Assembly (NCBI RefSeq): GCF_000090795.2
Contig: NW_003546275.1
Span: forward strand, 114,787-178,786
DNA length: 64,000 nt
Direction of reading: 5' to 3'
From: Amphimedon queenslandica
Lineage: Eukaryota > Porifera > Demospongiae > Haplosclerida > Niphatidae
The notes below the pieces were generated by a model. The model searched no databases and was not told the origin of the DNA. It saw nothing but the letters and a program-made list of their open reading frames with translations. This document shows, one piece after another, positions 25,401 to 41,306 of the stretch. The position numbers and the translations under genes were made by a program. Position 1 is the stretch's first letter. Each line of letters opens with the position of its first letter.

Positions 25401-25723
25401 ATGTTATATATGTATGTATATATGTATGTATTAATATGTTGTACTGTATTTGTGTTGAGTGAGATAGAGTCATTTGTGGTGCCTACTATAGCCTTAATGG
25501 CTATACATCATTGATGATTTAATCTGAGTATTTTTGTTTGCTCTCAAACCTGGTGCCAAAGCAATCAAACCACACACGTGTCCTAATTATAATAATGCAA
25601 TTTTAGTATTTTATAAATATATTAATTTCTTTCCCTCTAGCTCTGATACACATGTTAAAGGATAACTCTCCATTGGTGAGGGCCAGCACTGCTGAAGCTC
25701 TCAGCCTATTGTGTGACTACTAA
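14271..25723 (+). CDS. MROH1: Maestro heat-like repeat family member 1
   Basis: Large HEAT-repeat protein built from more than 30 small exons over 11.5 kb. Blocks matching vertebrate MROH1 include EILESLVAAAAD near the N-terminus, MARMLPMLGLAKLDN, RFCEAIIDYVAD, FSAYDTFFNVWLLSKDA, LRLAVVEALGYAVHIIS, LPKLVPGVVQLYKKQSEHYY, KNHNEVLRCFTV, DDKKPLIVSGMKILL, NYNVRMYCIRGLGNMA and the C-terminal ASTAEALSLLCDY before TAA. Start ATG at 14271 opens a short first exon of nine codons (MAKSQIEG). No enzyme motif, signal peptide or membrane segment is apparent. The family is only partly characterised and has been tied to lysosome-related functions, so I give no firm role. Poly(A) signal AATAAA at 25845. Introns hold a 186-bp repeat array, a MITE-like foldback and a SINE. 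Confidence 0.9.
14879..14913. repeat. (TTA)n microsatellite
   Basis: About ten TTA units in an MROH1 intron. Similar TTA/ATT runs recur at 15752-15802, 18490-18525, 19082-19105, 19151-19205 and (as TAA) 19379-19420. Confidence 0.75.
17537..17687. mobile_element. MITE-like foldback element, TAA target duplication
   Basis: 151-bp inverted repeat in an MROH1 intron. The left end AGCCCAACATCCACTA and the reverse complement of the right end are identical, and the match continues through GGCAACTTTGTTGAAA with one gap. A second nested palindrome (GCCAAAAGTAGAACA / TGTTCTACTTTTGGC) sits in the middle. TAA flanks both ends (17534-17536 and 17688-17690). TWA duplications are typical of PIF/Harbinger elements, so a non-autonomous member of that group is my inference. 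No coding capacity. Confidence 0.75.
19740..20345 (-). repeat. 186-bp palindromic repeat array in MROH1 intron
   Basis: Three to four units. Palindrome positions are 19743 (degenerate), 19937, 20123 and 20309 (degenerate); the last three are exactly 186 bp apart. Two copies read CACTGTACTATAGTACAGGG, one base from the main palindrome. Orientation is opposite to the RBM25 array. Confidence 0.85.
23052..23236 (+). mobile_element. tRNA-derived SINE in an MROH1 intron
   Basis: The head has a Pol III A box (TGGCTCAGGTGG, 23060-23071) and B box (GGTTCGAGCCC, 23105-23115) at tRNA spacing, with a possible anticodon arm GTGCT-CTAAGAA-AGCAC between them. The T-stem is mismatched, so it is not a working tRNA. 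A non-tRNA body of about 110 bp follows, ending in TAATAATGATAAAAAA, a typical simple-repeat SINE tail. Same strand as the host gene. Exact ends are uncertain. Confidence 0.65.
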
Positions 25724-25909
25724 AACTGTCCTATATAATAATATTGGTGTGTTGCTGTTTACAGGTCTAGCCTCCTTTGTTTAGCTGATTTTTATAAATT
25801 TATTTACTTATTTTTTCCTTTATGATATCAAATTGTAATTTAAAAATAAAATTGTTATTATTAATGAATAATATTATTAATTAATATCTGTGACCGCACC
25901 TACTTAAAG

Positions 25910-28900
25910 ATGGACGCCATCTATCATGAGAGGGTATGTGTTGTACATGTCCAGTGTCCCTTTTTGAATTTTTCTTGTTTTCTTTTATAAGCAACAAGGG
26001 CAGTTGTGTGCACAACATTGTCTTAACAACCTCTTGCAAGGTAATTCCCTTTCAATTAGTATAAACAGAATTTAGTAAGAGTTTTAGAGAGACTGGAGTG
26101 TGTTCTTGTCTCAACTAATACTAGCCACAACAATAGGGCCCCACTGAATCCCAGGGCGACCCACAATACCCTTTTACAAATAACTGAGTATAAAAGAAAA
26201 GGAAGTTATATCCAAAACTTACTCTTGTTTTTCGGAATCATCTTACCATTTTTTGAATGGGTTAAGCAGTTAACTTTACCCTGCTTTAAATCCAATTATT
26301 TTGAAATAATAATGAACATATTATGCAATAGTAATACTACTACATGTATGTGTACAACTTAGTCCAGAGGGAATATTTACATTTCCAATTTGTGCAAAAC
26401 ATCAAAGATGTCTTTTTGGCAATGATATCTTATCAACATGTCTCCTCTTGAGCGACCTCTGTATCAATGTTTGTTACAAGTAGGCATCGATTGTTTTTAT
26501 ATGTAGATAACTTAATAACGCATGTGCCTCTATTTCTTTTGTCCTTTCTCCCCCCCCCTCTCTCTCTCTCTCAACCTCCTTTGCTAATTCTTTCTTATTA
26601 AATGCACACAGTTAGCTGTAGATGCCTATTACATGTATACATGTATCTCTTACTCTAGCTCGTACTTGTACATGTACATTTGTACATGTACTTGTACATT
26701 TGTAATTATCAAGCAGTAAACTGATACCTCTTAATGACTAGCCAGCCTGAAAGCCTATATCATTGAAACGTGTCTCCAGCTATCCTTTACCCAATAATTA
26801 TAAAAAGATGAAAGAGCATCTTCTTTGTACGAAAATGGCTTCTCTTTTCATTTTTAGCCAAACAGTATTATACTCAGCTTACACCCATTGTGCCTTGGGC
26901 AACTTTAGTAATCATTAGTCTTACCACCTTTTTCTTTGTCTCACTCATTCTTATCAGGCTATACAGCCTACTGCTGTCTGCTGGTATGATGTACATGTAC
27001 ATGTATTTGTTTAATAAATAATTATTTTTAGGAACAATCTAATTATATTTATTTATTTATTATTTATTTATTTATTTATTTATTTATACATTTAGGTCCT
27101 TATTTCAATCCTGTTGGTCTCTCAGAGATTGCTCATAGACTGGATGAGAAGGAGAAGTCTCACTTGACAGATCGTGAGGACATATCACTAGTAGAAATGA
27201 CAAAAATACTTGAAGTAATATATACATGTACATGTATCTCTCCTCTTTCTCTTTCCTTTTTTGTCCCCCCCCCTCTCTCTCTCCCTTTCTTCATTTCCCA
27301 CTCATGCAAAGCCATTGCCCACAATTCAATTAGCACAACTTAAGAATTCTTGGAACAAAGCATACAATATCATACATGGTCTTCTGTACTTAAAACTTCA
27401 AAACATTCTATGATTAATTGCTGGCAGTCACCATTCGCATTACCAGTACTATTGTTATAGCATATTAATTATGCGTATAATAATAATACATATACATGTC
27501 TAATTTATTGGATATAATCAACCCTGCCATCATGCTACATGTACATGTATAATGGTTTGTACATTGTACACCTAAGTACAAGTTGACCAATGATCAGCTC
27601 CAGTATTGATAAATGAGGAAGCTAATTCTCTTTGATGTGGTGAAACCACTAATACCTAATTGGACCCGTACATGTACTGTACATGTACACTGCGTATAAA
27701 ATAATATTTTTGTGCATCATAAAATTAACTTGTACAGCATTGCTGGCCCTTGTACTGTTAATGTACATGTACTACTAGTAGTATCTAACAAGCAGCTCCA
27801 GGATATGATCCAACTCTCTTCCTCTCTCTTCCTAGCAACCCTCCTCTAATATGGATGACAGTGGATTCTTCTCAGTACAGGTAGTGAAACTGTTATGGTG
27901 TCATTGTTATTATTCTTGTCGTCGTTAGGTCATCAGCGAAGCACTCAAAGTGTGGGACCTGGAACTCCATCCTCTTTTGTCGGCAAGAATGTCACATGCT
28001 GCGGAGAATCCTGTGTAAGGGACAGTCACGCGATGTACATGTACATGTACATTGTGTACATTATATTATACATTGTTCATTGTGTCGCTGATATTGGCCC
28101 GTATTGTCCTACATGTACATGTGTAAAAGAGATGCTAAAAAATGTAATTTTTTTAAAGTCCAATGTTCATGACTAAAAATGAGTCATATATTATTACAGT
28201 GTTAGTCAGATCAGTCAGACTTAATATTTGTGGCTGTTATATTTCATCATGTTTAGTAATGGCTACTGTCAGTAGCATACTTGACATGTTTGGCTTCTCT
28301 TTGATCAATTCACTGCTTTAATATGTTAGCTTCAGATTTTAGACCAAAAGTCTCTGCAGCTGTAAATCTCTGAGTGTCAGACTAATTACTGATGTAGCGA
28401 TCCCTTTAAGTCTACCTATCAACACTTTCTTATAATAACTCTTTGTAGTCTACTGGTGAATTGGGACAATATATTATAACCACTGAATTGGGACAATATA
28501 TAATAAACCACTTTCAGCTAGATATTGCCCACCTCCCGCCTGTTATCACTTTGTCACTAAAAGTCTTCTTTCTGTCCTTTCAAGTTATAATTTATTTCAA
28601 TTATCTTAGTGTCTTATTTTAGGAATTATTTTAGAATTTTGCATGGGCCACTGAGTAAAATTCATTATGATATGTCACGCACGCGTGTGCGTGTGTGTGT
28701 GTGTAAGTGTATCTGATTAGCTTTGTCTACATGTTATAGAGATCAAAATGCTTTCATCTGCAATCATGAATTACATTGGTTTGCTGTGAGGAAGCTTGGC
28801 CGACAAGTGAGTTAGAGAGAGAGAGATAAAGAGCGGGAGAGATAAGAAGGGAAAGTATATAAACACATTTTACTTTAATCTTATATTGCCCTCTTTGCTA

Positions 28901-29674
28901 GTGGTTTGATCTTGATTCACTAAAGAAGTCCCCTTTACACATAACAGACACATATCTTAGCCTTTTCCTAGCACAACTTAGAGCTGAAGGTAAAGCAAAC
29001 CAATAATTGAATTGTTTTATTATTAATGAATAAGTTTGTTTGTTTGCTTGTATTATGATATGTACAATACTTGGTAGTGATGTTATTTAATCTTGATAAA
29101 ACAAGCCATTCCATTTCTAAAGGTTATTCCATATTTGTTGTCACTGGTATCCTGCCCACCTCTGAAGCTGATCAACTATTATCTCTTATCCCGTATGAAC
29201 CTCCTCCCCCTCCTCATTCCTCTGAAGGAAAGGCGGCAAGAGTCTCTAAAAGTCCACAGGATTTTGATTCCATCGAAGATGAAGATCTTGCAGAAGCAAT
29301 AGCACTTAGTCTAGTGGGTAAGTATTTTTATAAATAGTGATTTTCATGTGTGTGTGTGTGTGTGGGGTGTCATATGTGTTAATATGACTGCTGTACATTT
29401 GTGTAGTACTGTAGCTAAATTTATGAGTAATTAGTCTTGTCCCTTTTCTTTCTCATGTGGTCTAGATAATGTTTAAAGTGTAATCCATCCATTACCAATC
29501 TCCTCTTCCCCCCTCTCTCTATTGATATCTTTCACTATGTACTCTCCCTTTCTCTTACTGAGAAATGGATTTAGCTACAGTACATGCTCACGTACATGTA
29601 GATTGTACATTTATAATTATTATTATTGTTGTTTTATTTTAGAGAGCAGATTTCCTGATGATAAGTCGAAATAG
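25910..29674 (+). CDS. ATXN3: Ataxin-3 (Josephin-domain deubiquitinase)
   Basis: Cysteine protease that trims ubiquitin chains. The Josephin domain starts at residue 1 (MDAIYHER) with Gln9 and Cys14 in register with human ATXN3 (QLCAQHCLNNLLQG). It continues with PYFNPVGLSEIAHRLDE, SSNMDDSGFFSVQVISEALKVWDLEL, ICNHELHWFAVRKLGRQWFDLDSL (catalytic His; Asp where human has Asn134) and ISDTY-like ITDTYLSLFLAQLRAEGYSIFVV. One ubiquitin-interacting motif follows (EDEDLAEAIALSLVES) and the protein stops shortly after, at DDKSK. There is no polyglutamine tract and no second or third UIM, so it is clearly shorter than human ATXN3. About ten exons; the largest introns (about 26042-27094 and 27215-27834) are AT-rich with many ACATGTAC words and no recognised element. 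The ATG sits in AAGATGGAC. Confidence 0.94.
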
Positions 29675-29970
29675 AATATTAGTATTGTTTCATTGATTTA
29701 TTGTTTTGTCATTTGCTATTGTAATAATGTCTCTCTTGTTTTTGTTTGTTTGTTTGTTGATTTTAAACACAAAATATGATTTTATTATTATTATTTTCAA
29801 TAATAATGAAGTGGTACGAGAATTTCAATTATGACGTCATATGACGAAACTTTGCTAATAAAAATTCGAAGAAAATCGCAGAAGACAGCAAAAATATTTT
29901 GAGTCCTTGACATTGATTTCTCTCTCGCTCGCTTTTATGAAGAAGAGCTGGTTCACTGAGCACAGTTACC

Positions 29971-30392
29971 AATGGGAAACAGAATAGGAAAGAACAAAGT
30001 TCCTCTGAGAAGGACAAGAGATATCAAATCTTGTAGAGGTGCGGTAGAGCTTGCTTGCCCCTCTTACCTTTCTCTCACCACCGTTTTCATTCCCCTATCT
30101 CCTCTTTCTCTACATTCTACAGGTTCATCTTTATCCAACAGCAAAGAGTCCATATTAACTGCTACGACTATAAACAGTAGGTGTCTTCTCTTAAGAGACG
30201 AGGCTGATGAGCATGAGTTTCTTGAGGAAGAATGCAGCAGCAGTGAGCAGCTGGCCAGTTCTCATCATCATCATGGCGTCTCTGCTTCTCCTCCTTATAG
30301 CAGTGACGAGGGAACCATCATCGTTAATAATGGCTCTGATCCAGAGCACAGCTACTCTGATCAGGATTTACCAGTAAGAGCAGTAAAATTAC

Positions 30393-30437
<45 letters not shown>

Positions 30438-33400
30438 ATAATTATTATAATTTTTGAGCTGAGCTTAAGCTATTGTACCGTATACAAAGCTATCGGTGAC
30501 ATTGTTAAGCGAACGCCGAATTCCACCGACTGCTGTTTACAATTATGTTTGATTACAATTCAGCTGCATCGTTGCGCTTTTGTTAAAATAATGTTTAAAT
30601 TTTACAAGCAGTACAACGGGTGATGATACACCGAGAAATGATTGGTACAGAAAAAAAGAATGAGCCTGCTCTTTTAATAAGTGTTATCACACACGGTAAT
30701 TAATCATGTATTACTATTAATGATTATTTTGCAATTACATGTGCATGTGCGTGTATGTGTATGCTCTCCTCATCTTTCTTTACATCAAACCAGTCAGTAC
30801 CCATTCTTCCATTGGCTCCGAGTCTAACAGTGACCATCCTGTTTTGTAACTCGTACTAAGTCACTGACTTCCGGTATTATATGGATGACACAGGAGCTGG
30901 TTTTGACATTGCTCTCATTCAAGCTACTATTTATTCCCCTGGCCTGATCCTTTTGATCATTCTCTCTTGACACATGATAGTTCCTGTATTAGTGTAATAT
31001 TCATGTACTACTATACGCGTCACCATCTGCTTTTGATCAGTAGCTGTCACATATTAGTTAACAGACTTGTCTCTTTCTAATGTTTCGGGTATAATATCAC
31101 GATTGGACTGTAACATGATAATCAGGCTATATTGACTATATGGGGCTTACTGAGGAGGATAGTCTATACTTTGAAGTCCCTTTGATCTCTAGCTGTGTTT
31201 ATATGCACTAGCCACTGTATTATAGCCACTGTATTATACATGTGCATGTATGTGTACACCTACGTGTACTATTGGGCATACAGTATTGTAATCCACTTGT
31301 TCATTCAATGGAGTCTTGTCTGTGAGACTGTGTGTCTTCAGTACGTGTGTGTGTGTGTTTGTGTGTGTGTGATGTCTTGATCTGTCTTTCGTGGCGTGAG
31401 ATTTTACCCAAAATATTTTCAAATACAAAGTTAATTTGCGGTGATGTTTTTGTGCAGGAATGCACATTTAAATGGGTTTTATGGTCATCACTAAAGCTTC
31501 TCCTTCCTCTTAATCCAGCCCCTCAGATCCTTTCATAATGTTACATGATCATGTCTCACGACTTTATCTCTTTCTTTCTTGTACCTATAGACCGGAGATC
31601 TGGTCAGGTCTGATGATCGTCAGCGTCAGCAAGCATTTGAAGAGGAAATACTGCCTAACCTGGCCATGCCTGAGAGGATCCTTAAGAAACTAACAACTGA
31701 GGTCAGCACACACACACTCTATGCATCATTAACATCATCATTTGTGCACAGTATATAATAGCTAGTGGAGCTTTGAAGGCCTTTTGTGTATTTGTCCCTC
31801 CTTATTTATTATTATTTGTCAAAAATTCAACAGATAACGAACGGCAGCTGGATTAGAAGTACTATCAGAATGTTGTACAAGATCCTGAAGATAGTGTGAA
31901 ATCAATTGATGTACCTTGAATGCTTGAATGCCCTTCAGTTCAAACTACATTGCCCATGTAGAAAGGCCTTTAGTCATCCTAAAATGTGATACTTTTCATT
32001 TGCACTAGAAAAGCTTTTGAATCATTTCTAAAGCGCCAGAGGTGATTAATTCTGGAGGCATGCCGTGCATGTTAAAGCTAATTGTCATTATTTGTCACCT
32101 CAGAAAAAATGTGCCAGAAAAAGATATTTCAAATAGTTGTACGTAAAAGTGTCAAATCACAACATACAGTACATATTATATCATGTCTGCTCTCCCCTCT
32201 CTCTCTCCTTCCCTCATCTCTCTCTCTCAGCTCTAGTGATAATTGTTTTACGCTATATGCATAGTATTTGGGAATTATGTCCTCCCTTTGTGTTTTTTGA
32301 TGATTTACTATACAGAGTTGTACTGTTTTGAGTTTATAATAATGATAATAGCTTTGATGTCCACCGATGAATTGTAATACAAACAATCCATTCATTGTCT
32401 TTGATGAACAATCTGAAAGCATAACAATTAAGCCTCCACTTATTACACACACACACACACACACACCCACACCCACACACACACACACCAGCTTCAGGCA
32501 ACTAAGAAAGCAAATACATGTGGTGGGTTGTGATGCTGCTCAAAAATTGGGCCAAATAACCTGTGCCAGTATAGAGGGTATTTTTCCAAAAATTACAAAG
32601 AGAGAATTCTTCATTTTTATAATTTTTTTCTGATACATGTACATCTTGTTTAGAAATATTGAGCTGATTCTGATTAAATTAGAATTTTTTTATGAATTTT
32701 TAAAGTTGCTCCAAATGCCATGTACTGTATTTGTCAGTGCTTAGCTCACTTAGCATTCTTTACTGATTAGAACATCATACTACTTGTTTACATTTTTATT
32801 GGTTTCACTCTAGGAATGGAATGAGTTGGTTCATGTGTTTTGTCTGTCACTGGAACAATCAGTCAAATCCACGCTCCCACAGCAACCACAACCATCATCA
32901 GCCACAAGTCCAGTAGCTGAGAAGAAGAGAAACTCCAGCAACATCACCACAAGCAGACACGGCTCTTCTCATAAATATACTTTAGACGAGACCAAGAAAA
33001 GATCAGCGACAGCAAATTATTGTCCCGTGGGGTCAAAGAAACAGAAAAGTCACCATCACCACGGTAGGAAGAGACGTCCTCTGTCTCTGCCCCCACCTGA
33101 TAATCCTCCCCCAGGGGGACAGGAGAGAAGGAAGAGAAAGACAGGGACATTGGATACTGGCAACCAAGACGAGGGCATGCATCACGAGTCCCACCATCGC
33201 TCCCGATGTCACTCCAACAGTCACCACTGTCGTAGGAAGAACTGCAGTCACAATCGGGCCAAGTTCATCACGCTAGGACAGCTAAAGGATCTTGGACTGG
33301 CTCTCAATACAAAGGAGAATGATGGGAGCCAGTCAAGCGACCATCACAACTCTTTGCGGCGTAGTATCACTTCCCCCCATAACCTGGAGCAGTTGTGCTA

Positions 33401-33680
33401 CCTCGGCCCCGAGAGGATAAACGGGAGGACTGACGATGAGCAGGACTCATCGGCTAGCAACATGGCAGTGGCTGATTACGATGTGTCCAGCACTCCTGTC
33501 CTTCCTGTTCCTCCTCCTCCTCCTGTACCTCTCACATTTAAAGTGAAGCACTTGCATAAACACAACCATTTTCATGTTGTGCATCACACGACTGATCTAA
33601 TGCCTCCTGACCTCTCCTCTGGCAATAGAGAAAGGCACTATCATCAAAGCCTCGTGTTGGCACAAGGGACATCTCACTAA
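29971..33680 (+). CDS. Unrecognised protein with N-myristoylation-type start and His-rich C-terminus
   Basis: I do not recognise this gene. Four exons join in frame: 29971-30030, 30122-30373, 31591-31700 and 32814-33680. The protein starts MGNRIGKNK, a plausible N-myristoyl glycine followed by basic residues (membrane targeting is inferred). Next come a Ser-rich acidic region with HHHH, then a more ordered stretch (QQAFEEEILPNLAMPERILKKLTTEEWNELVHVFCLSLEQSV) that looks helical and may be the only folded part. The long last exon is low-complexity: many His, Arg and Ser, with KSHHHHGRKRR, CHSNSHHCRRKNCSHNRAKF, a Pro run, and KHLHKHNHFHVVHH. The Met-Gly start and His-rich end recall Naked cuticle proteins, but I see no EF-hand, so I do not assign it. 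Poly(A) signal AATAAA at 33798. Codon use and splicing look like the neighbours. Confidence 0.7.
30394..30428. repeat. (TTA)n microsatellite
   Basis: About ten TTA units just after the second exon of the unrecognised gene. The rest of this 1.2-kb intron (30374-31590) shows no ORF or element I can name. Confidence 0.7.
32540..32720 (+). repeat. Degenerate 186-bp repeat unit
   Basis: One diverged unit in the intron before the last exon of the unrecognised gene. It is recognisable from TTGGGCCAAA, GAGAATTCTTCATTTTTATA, TTCTGATACATGTACA and GAGCTGATTCTGATTAAA. The central palindrome has decayed. A (CA)n run precedes it (32446-32487). Confidence 0.65.
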
Positions 33681-33881
33681 CTCATTTCCTTCTCTTCCTC
33701 TCTCTCTCTCCGTTTCTATGTTCATATTTATTCACTTACATAATATTAACATGCACTGGATTGATGTACATAATACTATTTACACATAAAGTATTTGAAT
33801 AAAGAATATTAAGCAAAAGAACCATGTCCATTCACATATGTTTGGAGAAGCAAAAAAATGCATTCCAGTTAATGCCCCACA

Positions 33882-33897
33882 CACGTGCTTACACGTG
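33882..33897. promoter_or_regulatory. Two CACGTG boxes upstream of RPS4
   Basis: CACGTG at 33882-33887 and 33892-33897, ten bases apart, 83-98 bp before the RPS4 start codon. A pyrimidine tract, TTTCTTTCT, at 33947-33955 is a candidate TOP-type transcription start, as expected for a ribosomal protein gene. Sites are seen; function is inferred. Confidence 0.45.
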
Positions 33898-33979
33898 TGT
33901 TGGAGGCCACTCCGCCCATTTTAAGTGCGCATGCACCAACTTCACGTTTCTTTCTGTGCCGTCCATTGAAGCTGCCAAT

Positions 33980-35750
33980 ATGGTGAGTGAAGATCCTTTG
34001 CCATCTACAAAGAAGCAAAGATGGTAACAGGGAGGAAGGTTTTAATCTTCTCTATTGTGTAGGCCCGTGGACCCAAGAAACACCTGAAGAGGCCTAATGC
34101 TCCCAAGCATTGGATGTTGGATAAATTCTCTGGCAGATATGTCAGTTTCTTTATGGCTGATAAACAATACTTTTAATTGCTATTTTAGGCTCCAAGACCA
34201 TCACCTGGTCCTCATAAGCTCCGTGAGTGCATCCCTTTAATGGTGTTCTTAAGGAACAGGCTCAAATATGCACTGACTGGTGATGAGGTAAAGAAAATTG
34301 TTAAACAACGTCTTATCAAGGTTGATGGTAAAGTACGTACTGATACAACCTTCCCTGCTGGGCTAATGGGTGAGTTTATATTAATTAATATTATGGTGGG
34401 TTTTGTAATGAGCTATAATATCCTGCCTGTTATAGTCTTTCCTTTTGTTATGATTACTAGATGTTGTTACCATTGAGAAGACCAGTGAACAGTTTAGATT
34501 GCTTTATGATGTTAAAGGACGATTCTGTGTTCATCGTATTACACCTGAAGAAGCAAAGGTATGCTCTGCTCCCATAACGCCATTATTGCACCTGTGTATG
34601 CGTAACCAAGAGTAAATAATACCCTTCATTATTTACTCTTGATGTATCTGTGTATGTATGTATGTATGTATGTACATGTATGCTATGATGACTGGAATAA
34701 TCCCAGCTCGCTTTGAGCTCTGGCTAAGAGTGTTGAAGAGAGACAGTTCCTTCCATTCTGAGCACCACATGTATTGTTACATACACATGATTGACAAGGA
34801 CCTTTTTTTAATTTGTTGTTTTTGTTTCATGTGAATGTTGTGCCTAAACTCCCGTTCTGTGGTTAGGGTTGTAGAATTTCTCACGGTTAATTTAGATACA
34901 TCAAAGCAGTGGGAGGTTAGGGTGTGTACTACTACAATAGCAGCGTAGCGTGATACTCTCCTTTAAAAATAAGTTATGTTGTAATGCTCGTGTTTATTTT
35001 CCTACTGGAAGTGCCTTTTTTGAACTTTTATTATTTATAATTGTAATAATATATTGTTTGTCTTGCATATAAATTTCTTAAGGGTTTTGCAAAGTGTTCC
35101 GCTATTAATTCCGAAGGGTTTAATTGGTCTCTCCATTGGGTTTTAATTGGGTATTTATTGCTTATTAATTGGAGTTTTAACGGTAGCAAATTGCTAATGA
35201 TGATAATGAATTGGCGGCAATAAGAGTATCATAATCATAATAATAATTAGTAGTAGTAGTAATTGTAGTAAAAGAGAAGGAGAAGTGAAGTGTTAGAAAT
35301 TATCTCTTTTTTTCTTATTAGTACAAGTTGGGTAAGGTCAAGAGAGCCCAGCTGGGTCCTAAGGGAATCCCTTACCTAGTCACACACGATGGTCGTACCA
35401 TTCGTTATCCTGATCCACTAATCAAAGTCAACGATACTGTCCGTATTGACATTGCAACCGGAAAAATCACCGACTTTGTAAAGTTTGATGTCGGGAATCT
35501 TGTTATGGTCGTGGGTGGGCGTAACTTGGGACGTGTGGGCGTCATCACTAACAGGGAGAGGCATCACGGGTCCTTTGATATCATTCACATAAAGGATGCC
35601 AAAGGGAATACATTTGCTACTCGTCAGACTAATGTGTTTGTTATAGGAAAGAATAACAAGGCACTCATCTCTCTACCAAAAGCTAAGGGAATACGGTTGA
35701 CTATTGCAGAGGAGAGGGACCGTCGCCTTCAAGCTAAAGGCATTTTATGA
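33980..35750 (+). CDS. RPS4: 40S ribosomal protein S4 (eS4)
   Basis: Small-subunit ribosomal protein. Five exons. The first holds only the ATG (33980-33982), directly followed by a GTGAGT donor, a layout common in ribosomal protein genes. The protein reads [40 protein letters not shown], then the S4 RNA-binding region ([29 protein letters not shown]), the central domain ([28 protein letters not shown]) and the KOW-containing end ([18 protein letters not shown]) to [19 protein letters not shown]. Length matches the human protein (263) closely. The long fourth intron (34561-35321) may host a C/D snoRNA. Confidence 0.97.
34609..34641. repeat. Short perfect inverted repeat in RPS4 intron
   Basis: AAGAGTAAATAAT and ATTATTTACTCTT, 13 bp each, separated by about seven bases. 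It would form a hairpin in the intron RNA. No target duplication is apparent. Confidence 0.6.
34681..34765 (+). ncRNA. Candidate intronic box C/D snoRNA in RPS4
   Basis: Box C-like ATGATGA (34685-34691) and box D CTGA (34758-34761) are 66 bp apart. TGC just before and GCA just after can form a terminal stem, extended by ACATGT on both sides. An internal TGTTGAA could be a C' box. Ribosomal protein introns commonly host such RNAs. I could not confirm a guide match to rRNA, so this is a candidate only. Confidence 0.35.
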
Positions 35751-36082
35751 ATACTCTCTCCCTCACTACTAACTGCAGTATTAATAATGAATAATATTAT
35801 ATTGGCATTAGTATTGAAGTGCTTGCATTTATGTATATTATGTTGGTGTGGCACTGGTGGTTTATTTGAGTTATTATTAATCGAATTTTGATATTAAATT
35901 GATTGATTCAGTATTTAAAAAGATCTGCTGCATTATAATACCCTTTGTGTAATTTGAGACAAAGCCTGCTTTGTAGGTTTGTGTCAGAATAAGAAATTGC
36001 AAATCTACCTTTGACTACGCCTAGTTTTATTTGGGCGGGGTTTATTTTCAATTATTTTGTCGGATCACGTGGTTGTCTCAAA
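35751..36082. other. Intergenic region RPS4 / RBM25
   Basis: 332 bp. The left side is AT-rich 3' sequence of RPS4 with ATTAAA near 35892. The right side holds a GC box GGGCGGGG (36033-36040) and CACGTG (36066-36071) just before the RBM25 start, the likely RBM25 promoter. Confidence 0.6.
36033..36071. promoter_or_regulatory. GC box and CACGTG box upstream of RBM25
   Basis: GGGCGGGG at 36033-36040 and GATCACGTGG at 36063-36072, 12 bp before the ATG. The start codon lies in AAAATGGCTGC. Confidence 0.4.
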
Positions 36083-41037
<4,955 letters not shown>

Positions 41038-41306
41038 GATGTTGTACATGTAAATATTACACACAGTCTGCTTTTCTTCTCTCTTGTTTTTCAATCATTT
41101 TTTGTTCGATAATTATTATTAATTATTATTATTATTAATACACAGATGCAAAACAAACTTTTCTCGCTCTCCCCTCCTCCTCCTTTCTCTATTTCTATTT
41201 AATTTTAAATTATTAATTATGATACTGTGTAATTATAATTATAATGGTTGAGGTGTTCATATTTTAGGGGGTCCTGTCCATCTCTCTATTATACCTTGAG
41301 AGACCA
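41038..41306. other. Convergent 3' intergenic region RBM25 / RSPH
   Basis: 269 bp, AT-rich, with TTA runs and a C/T-rich tract at 41164-41200. No further gene seen. Confidence 0.6.

Noticed and set aside
28451-28507. Tandem of about 30 bp around GAATTGGGACAATATAT in an ATXN3 intron
   Set aside because: Only two copies, best read as a simple local duplication.
29971-33680. Assignment of the unknown gene as Naked cuticle
   Set aside because: Only the Met-Gly start and His-rich composition agree; no EF-hand was found.
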